Below are positions 13,860 through 24,887 of a stretch of DNA of 64,000 nucleotides, in pieces. A program made the translations under genes and the position numbers. Under the pieces are notes generated by a model that had not been told where the DNA came from, ran no database searches, and was given only the letters and a program-made list of their open reading frames with translations. The stretch covers positions 930,001 through 994,000 of the forward strand of contig JAHGAU010000021.1 of the NCBI GenBank assembly GCA_019925105.1. Reading direction: 5' to 3'. Within the stretch, counting starts at the first letter, position 1. Every line of letters starts with the position of its first letter. Source of the stretch: Niebla homalea (taxonomy: Eukaryota > Ascomycota > Lecanoromycetes > Lecanorales > Ramalinaceae).

Positions 13860-14260
13860 ACTATTTAATAAAAGTAATAATCTTACGGTATTAAGTTTTT
13901 AAGGACTTTAACCGTATTAATATAATTTAAATTTACCTGATTTTATTAAGGTTAATAACGATTTATATAATAATTATAACGATAATAAGGCGTTTTTAAA
14001 GTATAATAAATTATATTAAAGTATTAAAGGATCTGAAATCCAGTTTTTAGGAATTAAATTAAGAGAAGTAATAAATTTTATAGTTTTAGAAAATTTTAAC
14101 CAAAGTAATTTACTTACGGTAAATATAGTTTTTAAATTACTTAATCGCTAATTATTCTTAATTATTTAAGTGACTTTTTCCGAAATTAAATATAAGATAA
14201 TTATAACTATTAAGTTACCGGATTTTAATAAAGCGTTTAATTAATAAATTAAAGTAATAA
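13860..14260 (-). pseudogene. Decayed gag-region frame of the 5.8-kb LTR element
   Basis: Read on the minus strand from about 14260 this gives an uninterrupted protein-like phase of roughly 130 codons, with residues such as LPDFNIIT near the start and NLIPKNWISDPL in the middle. Every break is TAA or TAG, as expected when RIP turns CAA/CAG into stops. Its place just downstream of the 5' LTR and primer-binding site suggests gag. No zinc knuckle was seen, so the product assignment rests on position. Confidence 0.5.
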
Positions 14261-14510
14261 TATTAAAATCCGGTAATGCTTAAGAGGTTTATAATATATA
14301 TATTTTCTTTATAGTGCCGTCTTTAATCTTTCTTTAAAAATATTTAAAAGTGAATTAAAGGCGGTATTTTAAAGGATATAAGGTTAATACTTTTAATATT
14401 ACTATAAAGGAAGTATCCGCTATAATTAATAAATTAATACTTCAGTTTATATTAGCGGATCTTACGATATACGTTAATATAGTATTAATGTAAATATTAT
14501 TACTATTATT

Positions 14511-14656
14511 TATTAATATATAAATTAAAAAGTATAATAATATATAAATAATAATTCTACCTAAAGGATAAAAGCATTATAAGGATGCCTGTCCTCTACG
14601 TATAAAGGGTGTCCTACACCTATCAATGCTCCCATGCATGCATGCTGCACCTAACA
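14511..14656 (-). repeat. 5' LTR of the 5.8-kb minus-strand element (146 bp)
   Basis: Equal in length to 8881-9026. It is more RIP-mutated in its first 60 bases and keeps its last 80 nearly intact. CTTTT target duplication follows. Confidence 0.85.
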
Positions 14657-14661
14657 CTTTT

Positions 14662-14919
14662 ATTACTGTTAATTAAGGAAAAGGTACGGTAAGTTATTTA
14701 CGATTAAATCGTATAATTAAACCAAAATCCTTAATATATATAAGTAAATAAATGCTTTTTTAAGACCGTTAAAAAAGATAAAAAGGGATAAAAGAATAAA
14801 AGTAATTAAATAATAGGTAATAATAGATTAGAATTGAAGATAAGCCGCAGCCCCTATATAAGTTAATAAGGTATAAGTTTTTTATTATAGTAATCCGTTA
14901 TACTTTTCCTTTTCAAAGT
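14662..14919. other. AT-rich spacer, nothing recognised
   Basis: Short RIP-type sequence between the 5.8-kb LTR element and the MITE. No feature seen. Confidence 0.5.
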
Positions 14920-14929
14920 ATATACGAAT

Positions 14930-15272
14930 ACTCCGGCAAGCGGGACGGGATATATCCCATGGGATAGGGACGGGATAGGGATAAGACGGGATAGAATAAG
15001 GTTTATCCTATCCCGTACTACTACGGGATGGGACGGGATGGGATAGGGATATACCAAGATCCCGCCAAGCCAAAAAATTACTATAAATTGTATATATATT
15101 ACTATATATAAGTAAATTTAAATATAAAAATCCAAAAATTCGATTTTATAAGTGAATTATTTACTTAATCCGGTTAGCCCCGTTAAGACTTAGGATCTTG
15201 GCTTTACCCGGCCCACGCGGGATGGGATAAGTGAATCGAAAAACCGGCCCATCCCGTCCCGCTTCCCGGAGT
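14930..15272. mobile_element. 343-bp MITE with inverted ends and 10-bp target duplication
   Basis: The left end ACTCCGGCAAGCGGGACGGG is mirrored at the right end (CCCGTCCCGCTTCCCGGAGT). The element is flanked by a perfect 10-bp direct repeat ATATACGAAT (14920-14929 and 15273-15282). Inside are tandem GGGATAGGGACGGGATAGGG-type units and a second inverted pair (CCAAGATCCCGCCAAGCC against GGATCTTGGCTTTACCC), giving strong secondary structure. No coding capacity; a 64-codon minus-strand frame here is an accident of the repeats. The 10-bp duplication fits Mutator-like elements, which make 9-11 bp duplications. Composition is GC-normal, so it was barely touched by RIP. Confidence 0.85.
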
Positions 15273-15282
15273 ATATACGAAT

Positions 15283-16145
15283 CGATTCTACCCTTAATTA
15301 ACCCTTTTAGTGTTTCCATTCCTTCATGCACCCATCAGCAAGTTTGGTGCATTCTATACCCTCCCCCTTTCCAAAGTTTAATAAAAATATCGATATTATA
15401 ATAAATATATTAAACTCTGAATTAATAAATAATTAAAAATTTAAAGTATTATTATAAAGATATCTTATTAAAAAGTTATATATTTATATTATTATCATAA
15501 TACGTAAGATAATACCGTTATTTTATCCCGGATATCTATTAAAAAAAAGGCATATTATAAAAGGACGAAATGAATATTAAGTTTAATTATATATATTATA
15601 TCCGTTTAATAAATTAATAAGTTACCTAAATTATTTCTTTATTATTTATATAATATTTCCCTATCCCTTGGATTATAAATTTCCTTATTTATATATTTTA
15701 ATTTACGGTATCCTGAATTAATACGTTCCTTTACGTACGATATTCTTTTCTATATATAATAATTATTATTATCCTCAATAATCTTTTAATTTAAAGTTTT
15801 AAAGATATTAACCGGGTATTTTATCGACGTTCTTTTACGCATTACGTATATAACGGAAGAAGTTCCTTCGTTTATAGGAAACGCTTTACTTTGCGATATC
15901 CTAACGTCGTATCCTTGTTTATAGTATAATAACGAGGGCGTTAAGGTTTCTTTTTAATCGGTGGCATTAATACGGGATAAGAGGATAAATATAAAGATAT
16001 GGACATACGGGGTAAATAATACATTACTAGGGATATACATATATATATATGATTACTTAGATAGCTTATCTGTCCTTATAGGACAGAGGATTATCATTAA
16101 TACTATACCACTTATACCTTTATTTGGACACGGTCCTTATCAGTT
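15283..16145. other. Unassigned region between MITE and LINE
   Basis: Starts with a short GC-normal segment (15300-15370) containing an inverted pair TGCACC/GGTGCA, then AT-rich DNA. Near 16069-16086 is a hairpin CTGTCC-TTATA-GGACAG. A 63-codon frame at 15961-16152 has no recognisable similarity. I see no gene. Confidence 0.45.
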
Positions 16146-16199
16146 AAAATAATTATCCTTAAGAAACTAAGTCAGTCATATTATTTAAAGGTAAAAGTT

Positions 16200-16376
16200 T
16201 ATAGGCCGATTACACTCTTTTATACGTTAAGGAAAGCCTTAAAAACGGTAATTATAAAGATCCTTAATAATTACGCGGAAGAATACGGGCTCCTTTTTAA
16301 CCAATAAATAGGTACGAGGAAAAAAAGGTTAATAAAAACGGCCTTAAAAGGTCTAATTAACGGTATATATATAATA
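16200..16376 (+). pseudogene. LINE reverse-transcriptase fragment
   Basis: Homologous stretches occur at 43620-43800 (plus) and, inverted, at 34930-35100. The readable residues TLRKALKTVIIKILNNYAEE and GLLFNQ, followed by a stop and IGTRKKR, match the reverse-transcriptase motif 'LGK-LEKV-A-RI ... HGLLP--QMGAR-GRST' of I/Tad/Jockey-type LINEs. Stops coincide with CAA/CAG-to-TAA/TAG changes. Confidence 0.75.
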
Positions 16377-17669
16377 TCAAATTATAAGAAGAAGTACGTA
16401 ATTTAATAAAGTAAATTATTAAAGATTACTTTATAATTTATAAAATAAAAAGATATTATTTTTTCTTATAAATTAAATAAAACGCTTTTTAAATAACCGG
16501 GTAATATTAAATAATTTAAGTTACAAAATAAGTTTAATAAAATTAACGATAACCGGACTACTTTAAGGGTTACTTATTTTTCCGGTTTTATTTTCTCCCT
16601 TCAATAATTTATTAATTAAAGAATTAATAAAGTTTAAATAGAAAATCTAAATAAAAAGTTTTTTTAATAATAAATTTTTTTAATAATATTTATTTTTTAA
16701 TTTAAAGTACGTTTATTTATATAAATTATTTAATGTTAAAATAAACTTATAAACTTTATTTATAATAAATAAAAATGTATAATACTTAATTTACGTTATA
16801 TAAGTATAGATTTATTTAAATAATTAAAAACCCGAAACTATATAATATAATAATTATAATAAACTTAAGTAGAATTATAATAAAATTGGAAATTAGTATT
16901 AAGGTTCTCGGTTTTTAAATTAATAAGAAGTTAAATTAAAAGGGTTATATAGAAAAATCTAAAGAAAAATAATCCTATAAGAAAAAGTTTTATTTATTTT
17001 ATAATATTAACGTAAAAAGCTATTTATAAAAGGTTAAAACTATTTATTAAGTAATAATAAAACCGGCTATAACGTACGTGGTAACTATTTAATATATACT
17101 TAAAAGGACCTTTAAATAAAAGAAAGAGCCTATTTAATAATGATAAAAGGTTTAAAACCAATACTTAAAAATAATTAATAACGCGTATAAAACTATTTTT
17201 ATCTTAATATTAAAGTTTAAGGTCTTTATATTACCGATTAAATTAACCCTTAATTAAATAATTACTTAAGCGAAACTTAAGAAATATACGTACCCGGTTA
17301 TAATAATAAGGAATAAATAAATCTATATAAATTTTAAAAAGTCCCGGGCGGGGAAAAACAAAAAGGAAATATTAATTTTATTAATATTTAAAAGGTTAAT
17401 ATAAATACTTATAAGTTCTTACCTAATATAAGGAAGGCGGAAATTAAAAGAATTATAAGAATAAAAGTAATAACGATTATTAAATAAACTATAATATAAT
17501 AAATTAAGCGTTGATATAAGTATAAAAGATTAATCTTTTAAAAGCGGTAATATTTAGCCTTAAATAATAAAGAGATTACCGATAGGTATTTTCACCGTTA
17601 CGGGATTATAAAGAAGAAAAATAATACGTTAATATTTTAACTCCGGACGGGTAAAAAAAACTTAATTTA

Positions 17670-17830
17670 TGTTATGTCCAAAGGCTATTGCCAATCACTA
17701 AGGACCAAAGGGGTATAGCGGACGCCCGGTGCTTGGCGCACACACTCATATTGCGTACCTTCATAGCTAGATACTTACTTATCATATATATTATACCCAC
17801 ATTTTACTTTAATACTCTTAGTACCTGATA
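17670..17830 (+). repeat. Left LTR, small LTR element copy 3 (161 bp)
   Basis: Starts TGTTATGTCC and ends CCTGATA, the RIP-mutated form of CCTGACA. Equal in length to 19629-19789. Confidence 0.9.
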
Positions 17831-18131
17831 AATGGTAGTAATAGCGATAGTCCTTTTACTGTGCTCTTAATACAGAGCTACTCTTACCTTTATTCTCCTA
17901 TTATTTTATAGATAAGAAACGTATAATACTCTTAATACTTACGTTAAACGAGAATTTTTAATATTTAATTATCGATCCCTTTAAACGGCTTTTAATTAAC
18001 TTATTATATTAATAGTATTATCTGCGGGTAAGCGAGCTATATTTTAACCAGAGGAAGAATAACCTTTATCCTTAAATAACGGCATAAAGAGGTTTTTACT
18101 CTTAATAAATAATATAGAAAAAATGGAAAAA

Positions 18132-19450
18132 ATATTTTTATAGCTTATTAAAGACGTTAAGGATCTTAGATTTAATACTTAAAAGTTAAAACATAAGGTT
18201 ATAAAGCTTAAAGAAAAACGCTTATTATCTAAAGACCTTAAAGAATAATATTGTTGCAATCTTTTATACTTAATAAAGCCCCCTTTTAATAATAATATTA
18301 AGGTCGACCTTATTAAAGAGAAAGAGAAGGATATATAAAGAGCGGAAATTAAAGTAATACGTTTTTTCATTAAAATAAATGAATTAAACCGTTAACGTAT
18401 TAATAAAGTAAATTACTTTAATAATATTATAAACGTTTATAAATTTATCGATTAATTCTAAAGCATTAGTATAATTAAATTATTAAAACTTATCTTTTAT
18501 AATATCGTTATTTACTTTATTAATAATAAGGATAATTTCTTAAAGGAAACGTATAATTAATAGATCTCTAAATTAAGTAATATAACTTGTAAAACGCTTA
18601 TAGCTTAAAGTACTTTGGATCCTTTTTACTTAATACTTAAAAAACGGTTTAAAACTCCGTAGAATTAATTATTAAAATAACTTATAGCAATAAGGTATAC
18701 TCGTAAGGACGTAATAAATAAGAAGAATACTATAGCCTTCATAAGTAAAATAATAATGTTATATTACCGGATTAATAATAATACTTAATAATTTACCTGG
18801 TAATAATCTCTGTAAATAGCTTTCGATCGCTTTAAAGGTCTTTTATGAAATATATTCACTCGCCTTATTAATAGCCTTAATGACTTTATTATAAATGTAC
18901 GTATTAAACAACCTGGCTGGTACGAGTCCTTCTATAATTACGGTAAATTGAAGCTTTAATAAAATGGATACTATAACCTTAATAAGAATAAATTTAATCT
19001 TTTGAAATTACGTTATATTAAGCCTCGTTAAAATATTAATAAATTTAAAGCTCAATTTAAAGATAGCGATAAATATCGCTTTATTAATAATACCAGCCGT
19101 AAGGTATTCCCTGTATTTAACCCTTTAAAGGTTTATTACCTCCGTTATAATAATAATAATAGTAACTTTACCCTAGAATTAAACGATAAAATTAAGCCCT
19201 TACTATAAAACGAATACGTCGGTATATATTGGGTAGGTAATTAGGGTTATTTTTATAATAAAAAGGGTAACGTATGGTCCTCTTAAAACCCATATTAGAA
19301 TAATACCGTTATTATAGTAGCAAAAAACTCAACCGGTTAAACCACGGAGATTACGGATTTAAGCGATTTAACTCTTATAAAATACTTAAATTTATAACTA
19401 TTTCCCGGGTAAGATTGCGATAACTACCCGGCTTACGGTTTTTCGATTTT
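18132..19450 (+). pseudogene. Decayed single-frame gag-like ORF of small LTR element copy 3
   Basis: From the ATG at 18132 one phase can be followed for more than 400 codons, broken almost only by TAA/TAG. The N-terminal third is lysine/glutamate/leucine-rich and would form a coiled coil (residues such as KLKEKRLLSKDLKE and DLIKEKEKD). Further on come PGWYESFYNYGK, the stretch VFPVFNPLKVYYLRYNNNN, and a glycine/tyrosine segment GYFYNKKGNVW. The final part (TTEITDLSDLTL, then NYPAYGFS) corresponds to the block conserved in the other small elements at 3430-3540. It is compatible with a Gag-type structural protein, but I could not confirm a CCHC knuckle. One or two single-base indels are likely near the end. 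Confidence 0.55.
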
Positions 19451-19628
19451 TTCAACTTTCCTTTAGCAATTAGCTTTAATGCTTAATTACTATTACTTCC
19501 TTTTACTTCCTTAATATGCTTAACGTTAAATATACTTAATCTTTAACCCCGGAGCCGCTTTTATTTATGAGGTTATCGACCTCGCCGTCGTTACGTGGGC
19601 GTAGCATTTTTCCTTTTTTTGGTGCATT

Positions 19629-19789
19629 TATTATGTACAAAGGCTATTGTTAATCACTAAGGATTAAAGGGGTATAGCGGACGCCCGGTGCTTGGCGCAC
19701 ACACTTATATTGCGCACCTTCATAGCTAGATACCTACTTATCATATATATTACACCCACATTTTACTTCAGTACTCTTAATACCTAACA
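19629..19789 (+). repeat. Right LTR, small LTR element copy 3 (161 bp)
   Basis: Starts TATTATGTAC (mutated TGTTATGT) and ends CCTAACA. Followed by the ATTTA duplication. Confidence 0.9.
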
Positions 19790-20839
19790 ATTTACTTCCT
19801 TTTTATTATATATATTAATCACCGAATAAATACCGGTTATAAGTATAAATAAAAGAAGTAAGATACGGTTTACGTACTTATTTTACATTTGTTATTTATA
19901 AAGCTTAGAATAAAAATCAAAAAGGCGGGAATAAACGATTACAGTAACATACTCTTTATAAAATAAAATATCCGGGCGGTTAAAAAATTTATAAGATTTA
20001 TAGGCTTATTACTTTAGTTTAACCTTATTAATAAAATAAACAAAATCGCTAAAAACCTTATAAAGAAAACCCGTTACCGGCCAAAAAAAAAGGAAAAATA
20101 AATATTAATTATAGTAATTATATAAAGCGGAAAACATTTTTTATAGCCAAAAAAATACGATAATAAATACCTATTAAAAGTCCTTAAAAAAGACGGCCGC
20201 GCTAATAAGATAAAAAAGTAAATACGATTAAAATAATAATAATATATATACCGGTAAAGGTATTTAAAAATATTATTTAAGATATTAATATAGGGTAAAC
20301 TTATAAAGAGATAAAAAAGTAATAAGTTTAAAAATAATCCTTAAAAGGACTTAATTATAATATTATAGGTTTTCTTTAAAAAAGCGCATAAATTATTATT
20401 GTTCTTTAAAGAATTATAAATATTTTTTATCCTTTAAGATAAAAGTAAAGGTTGGATAAATACCAGTTTTTAATCTTAACGTTATAAATATTAGGCTTTT
20501 ACGGTTATTAATAAAGCCCGATAACTGATTACTAAGGAACGCCGGAATTAGCTTAGTTAGATCCGTAGTATAAATCAATCAATTAATCAATCAAAATAAT
20601 AATTAAGATTAAGTAATCTATCTTTAAATAAATCCTTTCTAAAGAATAAATAATAGATAGATTTATTAAATTATTTAAATAAATAAAATTTGTGTTTTAC
20701 CCGTAAGTTATTAATTTATATACCGTATTAAAAAATAAGTAATAATAAATAAAATAAATTACTGGTTTACCGTTATTATTATTAAAGGGAATATTAAAGT
20801 ATTAATATCCTTATAATATTGTTTAATATATATACGTAT

Positions 20840-21877
20840 AGGTACGTACGAACCGCTACCCGGTATAAGGGAGGCGGAGGCCAAGAGGGTTACGAGGGTA
20901 AAGGCAGCCGCGATCGTTAAGTAAATTAAAACGCAATAAATTAAACGTTAACATAAATATAAGGGATCGATCCCTTAAAGGCGGCGGTATTTAGCCTTAA
21001 AGAATAAAGAGATTATTAATAGGTACCTATACCGCCACTGGATTATAAGGAGGGGTAATAATATATTAATAATCTAATTCCGGACGGGAAAGAACGGCTT
21101 AACTTATTTCTTTTTTATTATATACGCCGGTAATTAAGTACATACCGGCTATGAATATAAATAAAGGAAGTAAAACGTTATGTACGTATTTATCTCCTAT
21201 CCATTATTTACGGAACTTACGGTTAAGTTAATTAAAAAAGCGGAAATTAATAATTATCGTTAAATATTAATTATATAAAAGGGTACTAAGGCCGCCGTTA
21301 AGTTTATAATAATCATGGGCTTATTATTATAATTTAACTTAATTAATAAAATAAAAAAAGTTATTAAAAACTTTATTAAAAAGCCCTGTTATTAATCTTA
21401 AAATAAGAAAACGTAACGGGAAAACTATACTTAATAGGGGTTAAAAGTTACCGTTAATATTAAAACGATATAGGAAAAATTAATATAAACGGTAATAATA
21501 TTTATTATAAAGGACGCTATATATGAATAGAGTAATAATAATATATATACCAATAAAAGTACTTAAAGATATTATTTAAAATATAATACAAAGTAAACCC
21601 GTAAAGAAATAAAGGAGTAATAAGTTTAAAGGTAACCCTTAAAAGGACTCGGTCGTAATATTATAAGTTTTTCTTGGAAAAAGCGTATAAATAAATAATA
21701 ATTATAAACGTTCTTTCTCCTTTAAAATAAAAGTAAAGGTTAAATGAATACCGGTTTTTAATCTTAATATTATAGATTTTATGTTTTTACGGTTATTAAT
21801 AAAGTTTAATAAGTGGTTATTAAAAGACGCCGGAATTAACTTTGCTATATCCGTAATATAAATCAATTAATCAATCA
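20840..21877 (+). mobile_element. 5'-truncated LINE 3' portion, 1.04 kb
   Basis: Flanked by a 12-bp duplication A(T/C)ATATACGTAT (20828-20839 and 21878-21889, one RIP-type difference). It contains the last part of ORF2 (about 20940-21110, parallel to 17480-17663) and the full 3' untranslated region, ending GACGCCGGAATTAAC then TCAA repeats. The first 100 bases are GC-normal while the rest is RIP-mutated. Confidence 0.85.
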
Positions 21878-21889
21878 ACATATACGTAT

Positions 21890-22159
21890 TAACTTAAAAG
21901 TATTATATATATTAAAATACTCAACCGCATATCTCAGAACGGCCGGGATCCTTTAGAGATAGATTTACTCTTCCTACATATACCTAAATAACTGAATCAA
22001 TGAATACGTTGTATACTCATTACATTATACAGGTCTCATAGAAGTAATTATCTACTTTACTAAATAAGTATCGGCCTCATCGTCGGGTATGGCGCGGTCC
22101 TTTCGGGCCAGGGGCCAGGCGGGACTGCCAGGCCGACCCGCCGCTTTCAGGGCACCTCT
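21890..22159. other. Less-mutated flank left of the TIR transposon
   Basis: Composition rises from AT-rich to GC-rich, and 22085-22159 is strongly GC-rich (GGGCCAGGGGCCAGGCGGGA). Removing the transposon at 22162-26786 would join this to the gene island at 26789. It may be the original left edge of that island. No gene recognised. Confidence 0.5.
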
Positions 22160-22161
22160 TA

Positions 22162-22216
22162 GAAGAGTTCACCCCCTAACCGGACAAACCCCCTAACCGG
22201 ACACGCTAAACCCGAT
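22162..22216 (+). repeat. Left 55-bp terminal inverted repeat
   Basis: Perfect inverse of 26732-26786. Begins GAAGAGTTCA and ends AAACCCGAT, with a doubled internal 15-mer. Confidence 0.9.
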
Positions 22217-22564
22217 CTGCCGTAGGTATAAAGAATCTCTCCTAGCTTATACTTAATCTGATATACGCTACGCACTTTATAATATCTATTATACGCGTAT
22301 ATATTAAGCTTTATTTATACTTTATAGTATTAATAAATCAACTTAATTATAGATTAAAAAGAGATTATATAAGTTTTATATTTAATAATTTTGTTAGTGA
22401 GATTATTTAATATATAATACGCGTTATATATTAAGTGGAGTATTTTAGATTCAGAACGTTAATAATCTCTTAGCCCGTAAGGGCTCAATAAAAGTCGTAA
22501 TATACGGCTTTTAAGTTCATCCTGTAAATATATATAAGGGTAATAAAGTAAATAAATAAACGTA

Positions 22565-22648
22565 TTTTTTTTATTAAGTCTTAATTGGAATCGATCCCCG
22601 GACTTAATATAGATAACGGATGTATTAGTTAACTGGGCCAACTATAAT
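22565..22648 (-). other. tRNA-like stretch with A-box and B-box
   Basis: On the minus strand TGGCCCAGTTAAC (starting at 22640) matches the polymerase III A-box. GGATCGATTCC (22597-22587) matches the B-box, about 43 bases downstream, the spacing found in tRNA genes. The T-stem and acceptor stem do not pair well, so this is not a working tRNA. A decayed tRNA copy or the head of a tRNA-derived SINE is more likely. A 60-codon open frame over the same bases is incidental. Confidence 0.4.
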
Positions 22649-22709
22649 ATTACTATAATAAGGGCTTATTACCATATATAAAGTATAAATTATAACGTAA
22701 TAAAGTAAA

Positions 22710-22753
22710 GGGGAAAAGAAGGGGGGAGGGGGGCTATAAAGGGTGGGGGGGGG
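22710..22753 (+). other. G-run cluster, possible G-quadruplex
   Basis: Five G-runs of 3-9 bases (GGGG, GGGGGG, GGGGGG, GGG, GGGGGGGGG) within 44 bases, in otherwise AT-rich sequence inside the TIR transposon. Confidence 0.6.
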
Positions 22754-22759
22754 CTCCGC

Positions 22760-24720
22760 TCTGTTTATAGGTATAATTATATTGGCGGTAATAACGTTAC
22801 GGATATAAATCCGGATAAGCTTAATATTACTTTAATAATAAGGGATATATATATAGAGCGATAATAATCTTTAGTTCGATAAGCCGATTACTTATTAAAA
22901 GCTTAAATCATTCAGAAATAGTGTTAAACCTATTAGTAAGGTTAAACCCGGTTATTTTATTTACTTATTTTCTTAACTTCTTAATCCTTTAACTTTAACT
23001 TAATATTTTATACTCTTTATTTATAGCCGGCCTTTAACGGCCTTTACTTAATTCTTCTATTATTACCTGTACTTATAACTTTACTATTAAATAAGTCCGT
23101 AATATTATTAATATAACCGTAATAAATAAAAGTAAAGTAAAAAGAGTAATAACAGGGGTAAATTATAAATTTTTAAGTATCCTTTTCTTTAATGTCTTTT
23201 TCTGGTAAAACTTATAAGTAAAGACGTTAATATTAATAAATAGGATTTCTTTTTTAAAGGCCGCGGCTTTCTTTTTCTTTTAAGTTTCTTAATTGCGATT
23301 ATTAATTGTTGCCTGGTTTATAACTCGTACTTTACCTTTATATACGTCTTTAACTCTTTTATTCTTATTCTTTTTACGTTTATTAATTATTAATAACTCG
23401 TTATTAATGGTTTATTTAATCGTGAAAGAAGTTATAACTTGGATATAAATATTATTTACTTTTTAAATAGTTAATATTACGTTCATTCCGTCCTTTATAT
23501 TACGGAGGAGTTCCTAGACTTATAACGCTTTTATTAAAGTTATAGTTACTTTAATAATCTTATTTAAATTGGAATAAGAAAGAGTTCCTTTTAATAACGT
23601 TATTAAACGAGATAAAAATAAGTTGATTTATAAGTTAATTTGCTTACTTACTTTATAATTCTCTTATTAATCTATTTACTAATTTTTTTATTAATTCTTC
23701 TACTTAATATATAATAAAAAGAAGAGTTCTTAAAGGATAAGCTTTGTATTGAAGGGTAAAAGACCTGTTTTTCATTATATAAACTTAATAATTTCAGGTA
23801 TAAAGGTAATATCTTAAGCTAAAAGGTATTACTCGATAAAATTAACTTTATTAATTTAATAGCTTTTATTGAATTTAAAAATATTAAAAATATATATTTT
23901 ATAATTCATTATAAATAAAGTAATAATATTAACGTTTAAAGGCTAAAAAGTATAAGTTAAATAAGATAATAAATATAATAATATTATCTTATTCTTAATA
24001 ATAAATTTAATAACGATAATTAAAATATAAGATATATAGCCGTTTATATAGAGTATATAGTAAGTACTTTTAGTGGTTTATGTTTCTTAATAAAAGTAAT
24101 CTTAAAGTTATCTAAGGCCGATTTCATTATTTATTTATCTATTTTTATTAATAACGATTAACCCTCTATCATTAAGAACTTTAAATTAAGCCTTTTATTT
24201 AAATTTTATTTTAAAGATTATTTACGACTTTAAAATACGTCTATCTATAGAAATATACTCGATAAGCGAAACCTAATTACGGTTCCTATATTATATTATG
24301 TATTTATTATTAAATTTATATTTTAAGATAATAATATTAAGCTTTACGATAATATTTATTATAAAGCTTTTTTTATCTATATTATAAGTATCCTTAATTT
24401 ATACGTTGAATTCCGTTTTCAACTGGGAGTAAAGCTTAAATTAGCCCTTAATAATATATATATCATAAGTTAAAGTTCTTTCTTTATTAATTAATAAAAC
24501 GTATTTCGTTTTAAGGTTTAAATAGCGATATAAAAATTTTAAAATTGATTTAATACCGATAATATAAATAAACCCTTTTTTACGGAATATATCTTATATT
24601 ATAAACCGGATTTATTCAATACGTATAGGTTATCCTTAAGCTTAAAGTTTAATAATTTATTATTTTAAAGCGGCTTTTTTTATAGGATAAAATACCTATT
24701 AATTATTTATTTATATTTAT
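22760..24720. other. Decayed interior of the TIR transposon
   Basis: RIP-mutated sequence with no frame I can follow. Some stretches keep coding-like texture (for example 23160-23420), so the lost transposase gene may lie here. Confidence 0.4.
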
Positions 24721-24725
24721 AATAA

Positions 24726-24887
24726 TATTACGTGTAAGCAGTATAGATACCAAGATAGACATAGCGCAGGGGCTTAGGGCTATATATGCTTGGCGCGTAC
24801 CCACATAACTAGTAATACTGTTCATAGTTGTAATCCAGGCAGTTACCACTCCACCCTTAATACTTGCACTTCGTCTTTTCCTTGATA
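24726..24887 (+). repeat. Left LTR, small LTR element copy 4 (162 bp)
   Basis: Direct repeat of 25777-25938 with RIP-type differences only. Includes CATAGCGCAGGGGCTTAGGG. Confidence 0.9.

Larger units (their letters stand above)
8881..14656 (-). mobile_element. Complete 5.8-kb LTR retrotransposon, minus strand, RIP-inactivated
   Basis: Two 146-bp LTRs (8881-9026 and 14511-14656) are flanked by a perfect 5-bp duplication CTTTT (8876-8880 and 14657-14661). Orientation is minus. Immediately inside the right LTR, read on the minus strand, lies AATAATAGTAATAAT, the RIP-mutated form of the primer-binding site AATGGTAGTAATAGC seen in the small LTR elements. A protein-like frame whose only breaks are TAA/TAG runs on the minus strand from about 14260 to 13860. 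Near the far end, on the minus strand at about 9160-9175, RGRPRK is encoded (AT-hook-like). The size suits an autonomous element, but I could not place the reverse transcriptase or integrase motifs in the decayed middle, so Gypsy versus Copia is undecided. It may be the helper of the small LTR elements. Confidence 0.85.
17670..19789 (+). mobile_element. Small LTR retroelement (copy 3), 2.1 kb, inside the LINE
   Basis: Two 161-bp LTRs (17670-17830 and 19629-19789) with a perfect 5-bp duplication ATTTA (17665-17669 and 19790-19794). Two bases after the left LTR comes TGGTAGTAATAGCGATAG, the best-preserved version of the TGG primer-binding site shared by all four small elements. Between the LTRs runs one long decayed reading frame (about 18132-19450). 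Just before the right LTR are a short stem (GTTACG/CGTAGC) and a T-run. No reverse transcriptase, integrase or RNase H was found, so this is a gag-only, non-autonomous element. Its insertion cleanly interrupts the LINE, so it is the younger of the two. Confidence 0.9.
16154..20592 (+). mobile_element. 5'-truncated LINE (Tad/I-like), split by a small LTR element
   Basis: Begins inside ORF2. At 16200-16376 the translation matches the reverse-transcriptase region of fungal LINEs (YAEEYGLLF followed by an (Q)MGAR-like block and TALKGLINGIY). At 17480-17663 is the C-terminal part after the reverse transcriptase, ending in an RTGK motif. The 3' end (GGAACGCCGGAATTAG then TCAA repeats) is at 20535-20592. 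The element is interrupted by the LTR element at 17670-19789; joining 17664 to 19795 restores the sequence seen in the next LINE at 21080-21120. A short target duplication AAAATAAT (about 16146-16153 and 20593-20600) is plausible but weak. Frames carry many RIP stops. Confidence 0.8.

Noticed and set aside
15961..16152. 63-codon open frame before the LINE
   Set aside because: AT-rich with an Ile/Tyr dinucleotide run. It has no similarity I can see and its end runs into the LINE boundary.
19240..19290. GYFYNKKGNVW as a CCHC zinc knuckle in the small LTR element
   Set aside because: The residues that could be mutated cysteines and histidine are not at C-x2-C-x4-H-x4-C spacing.
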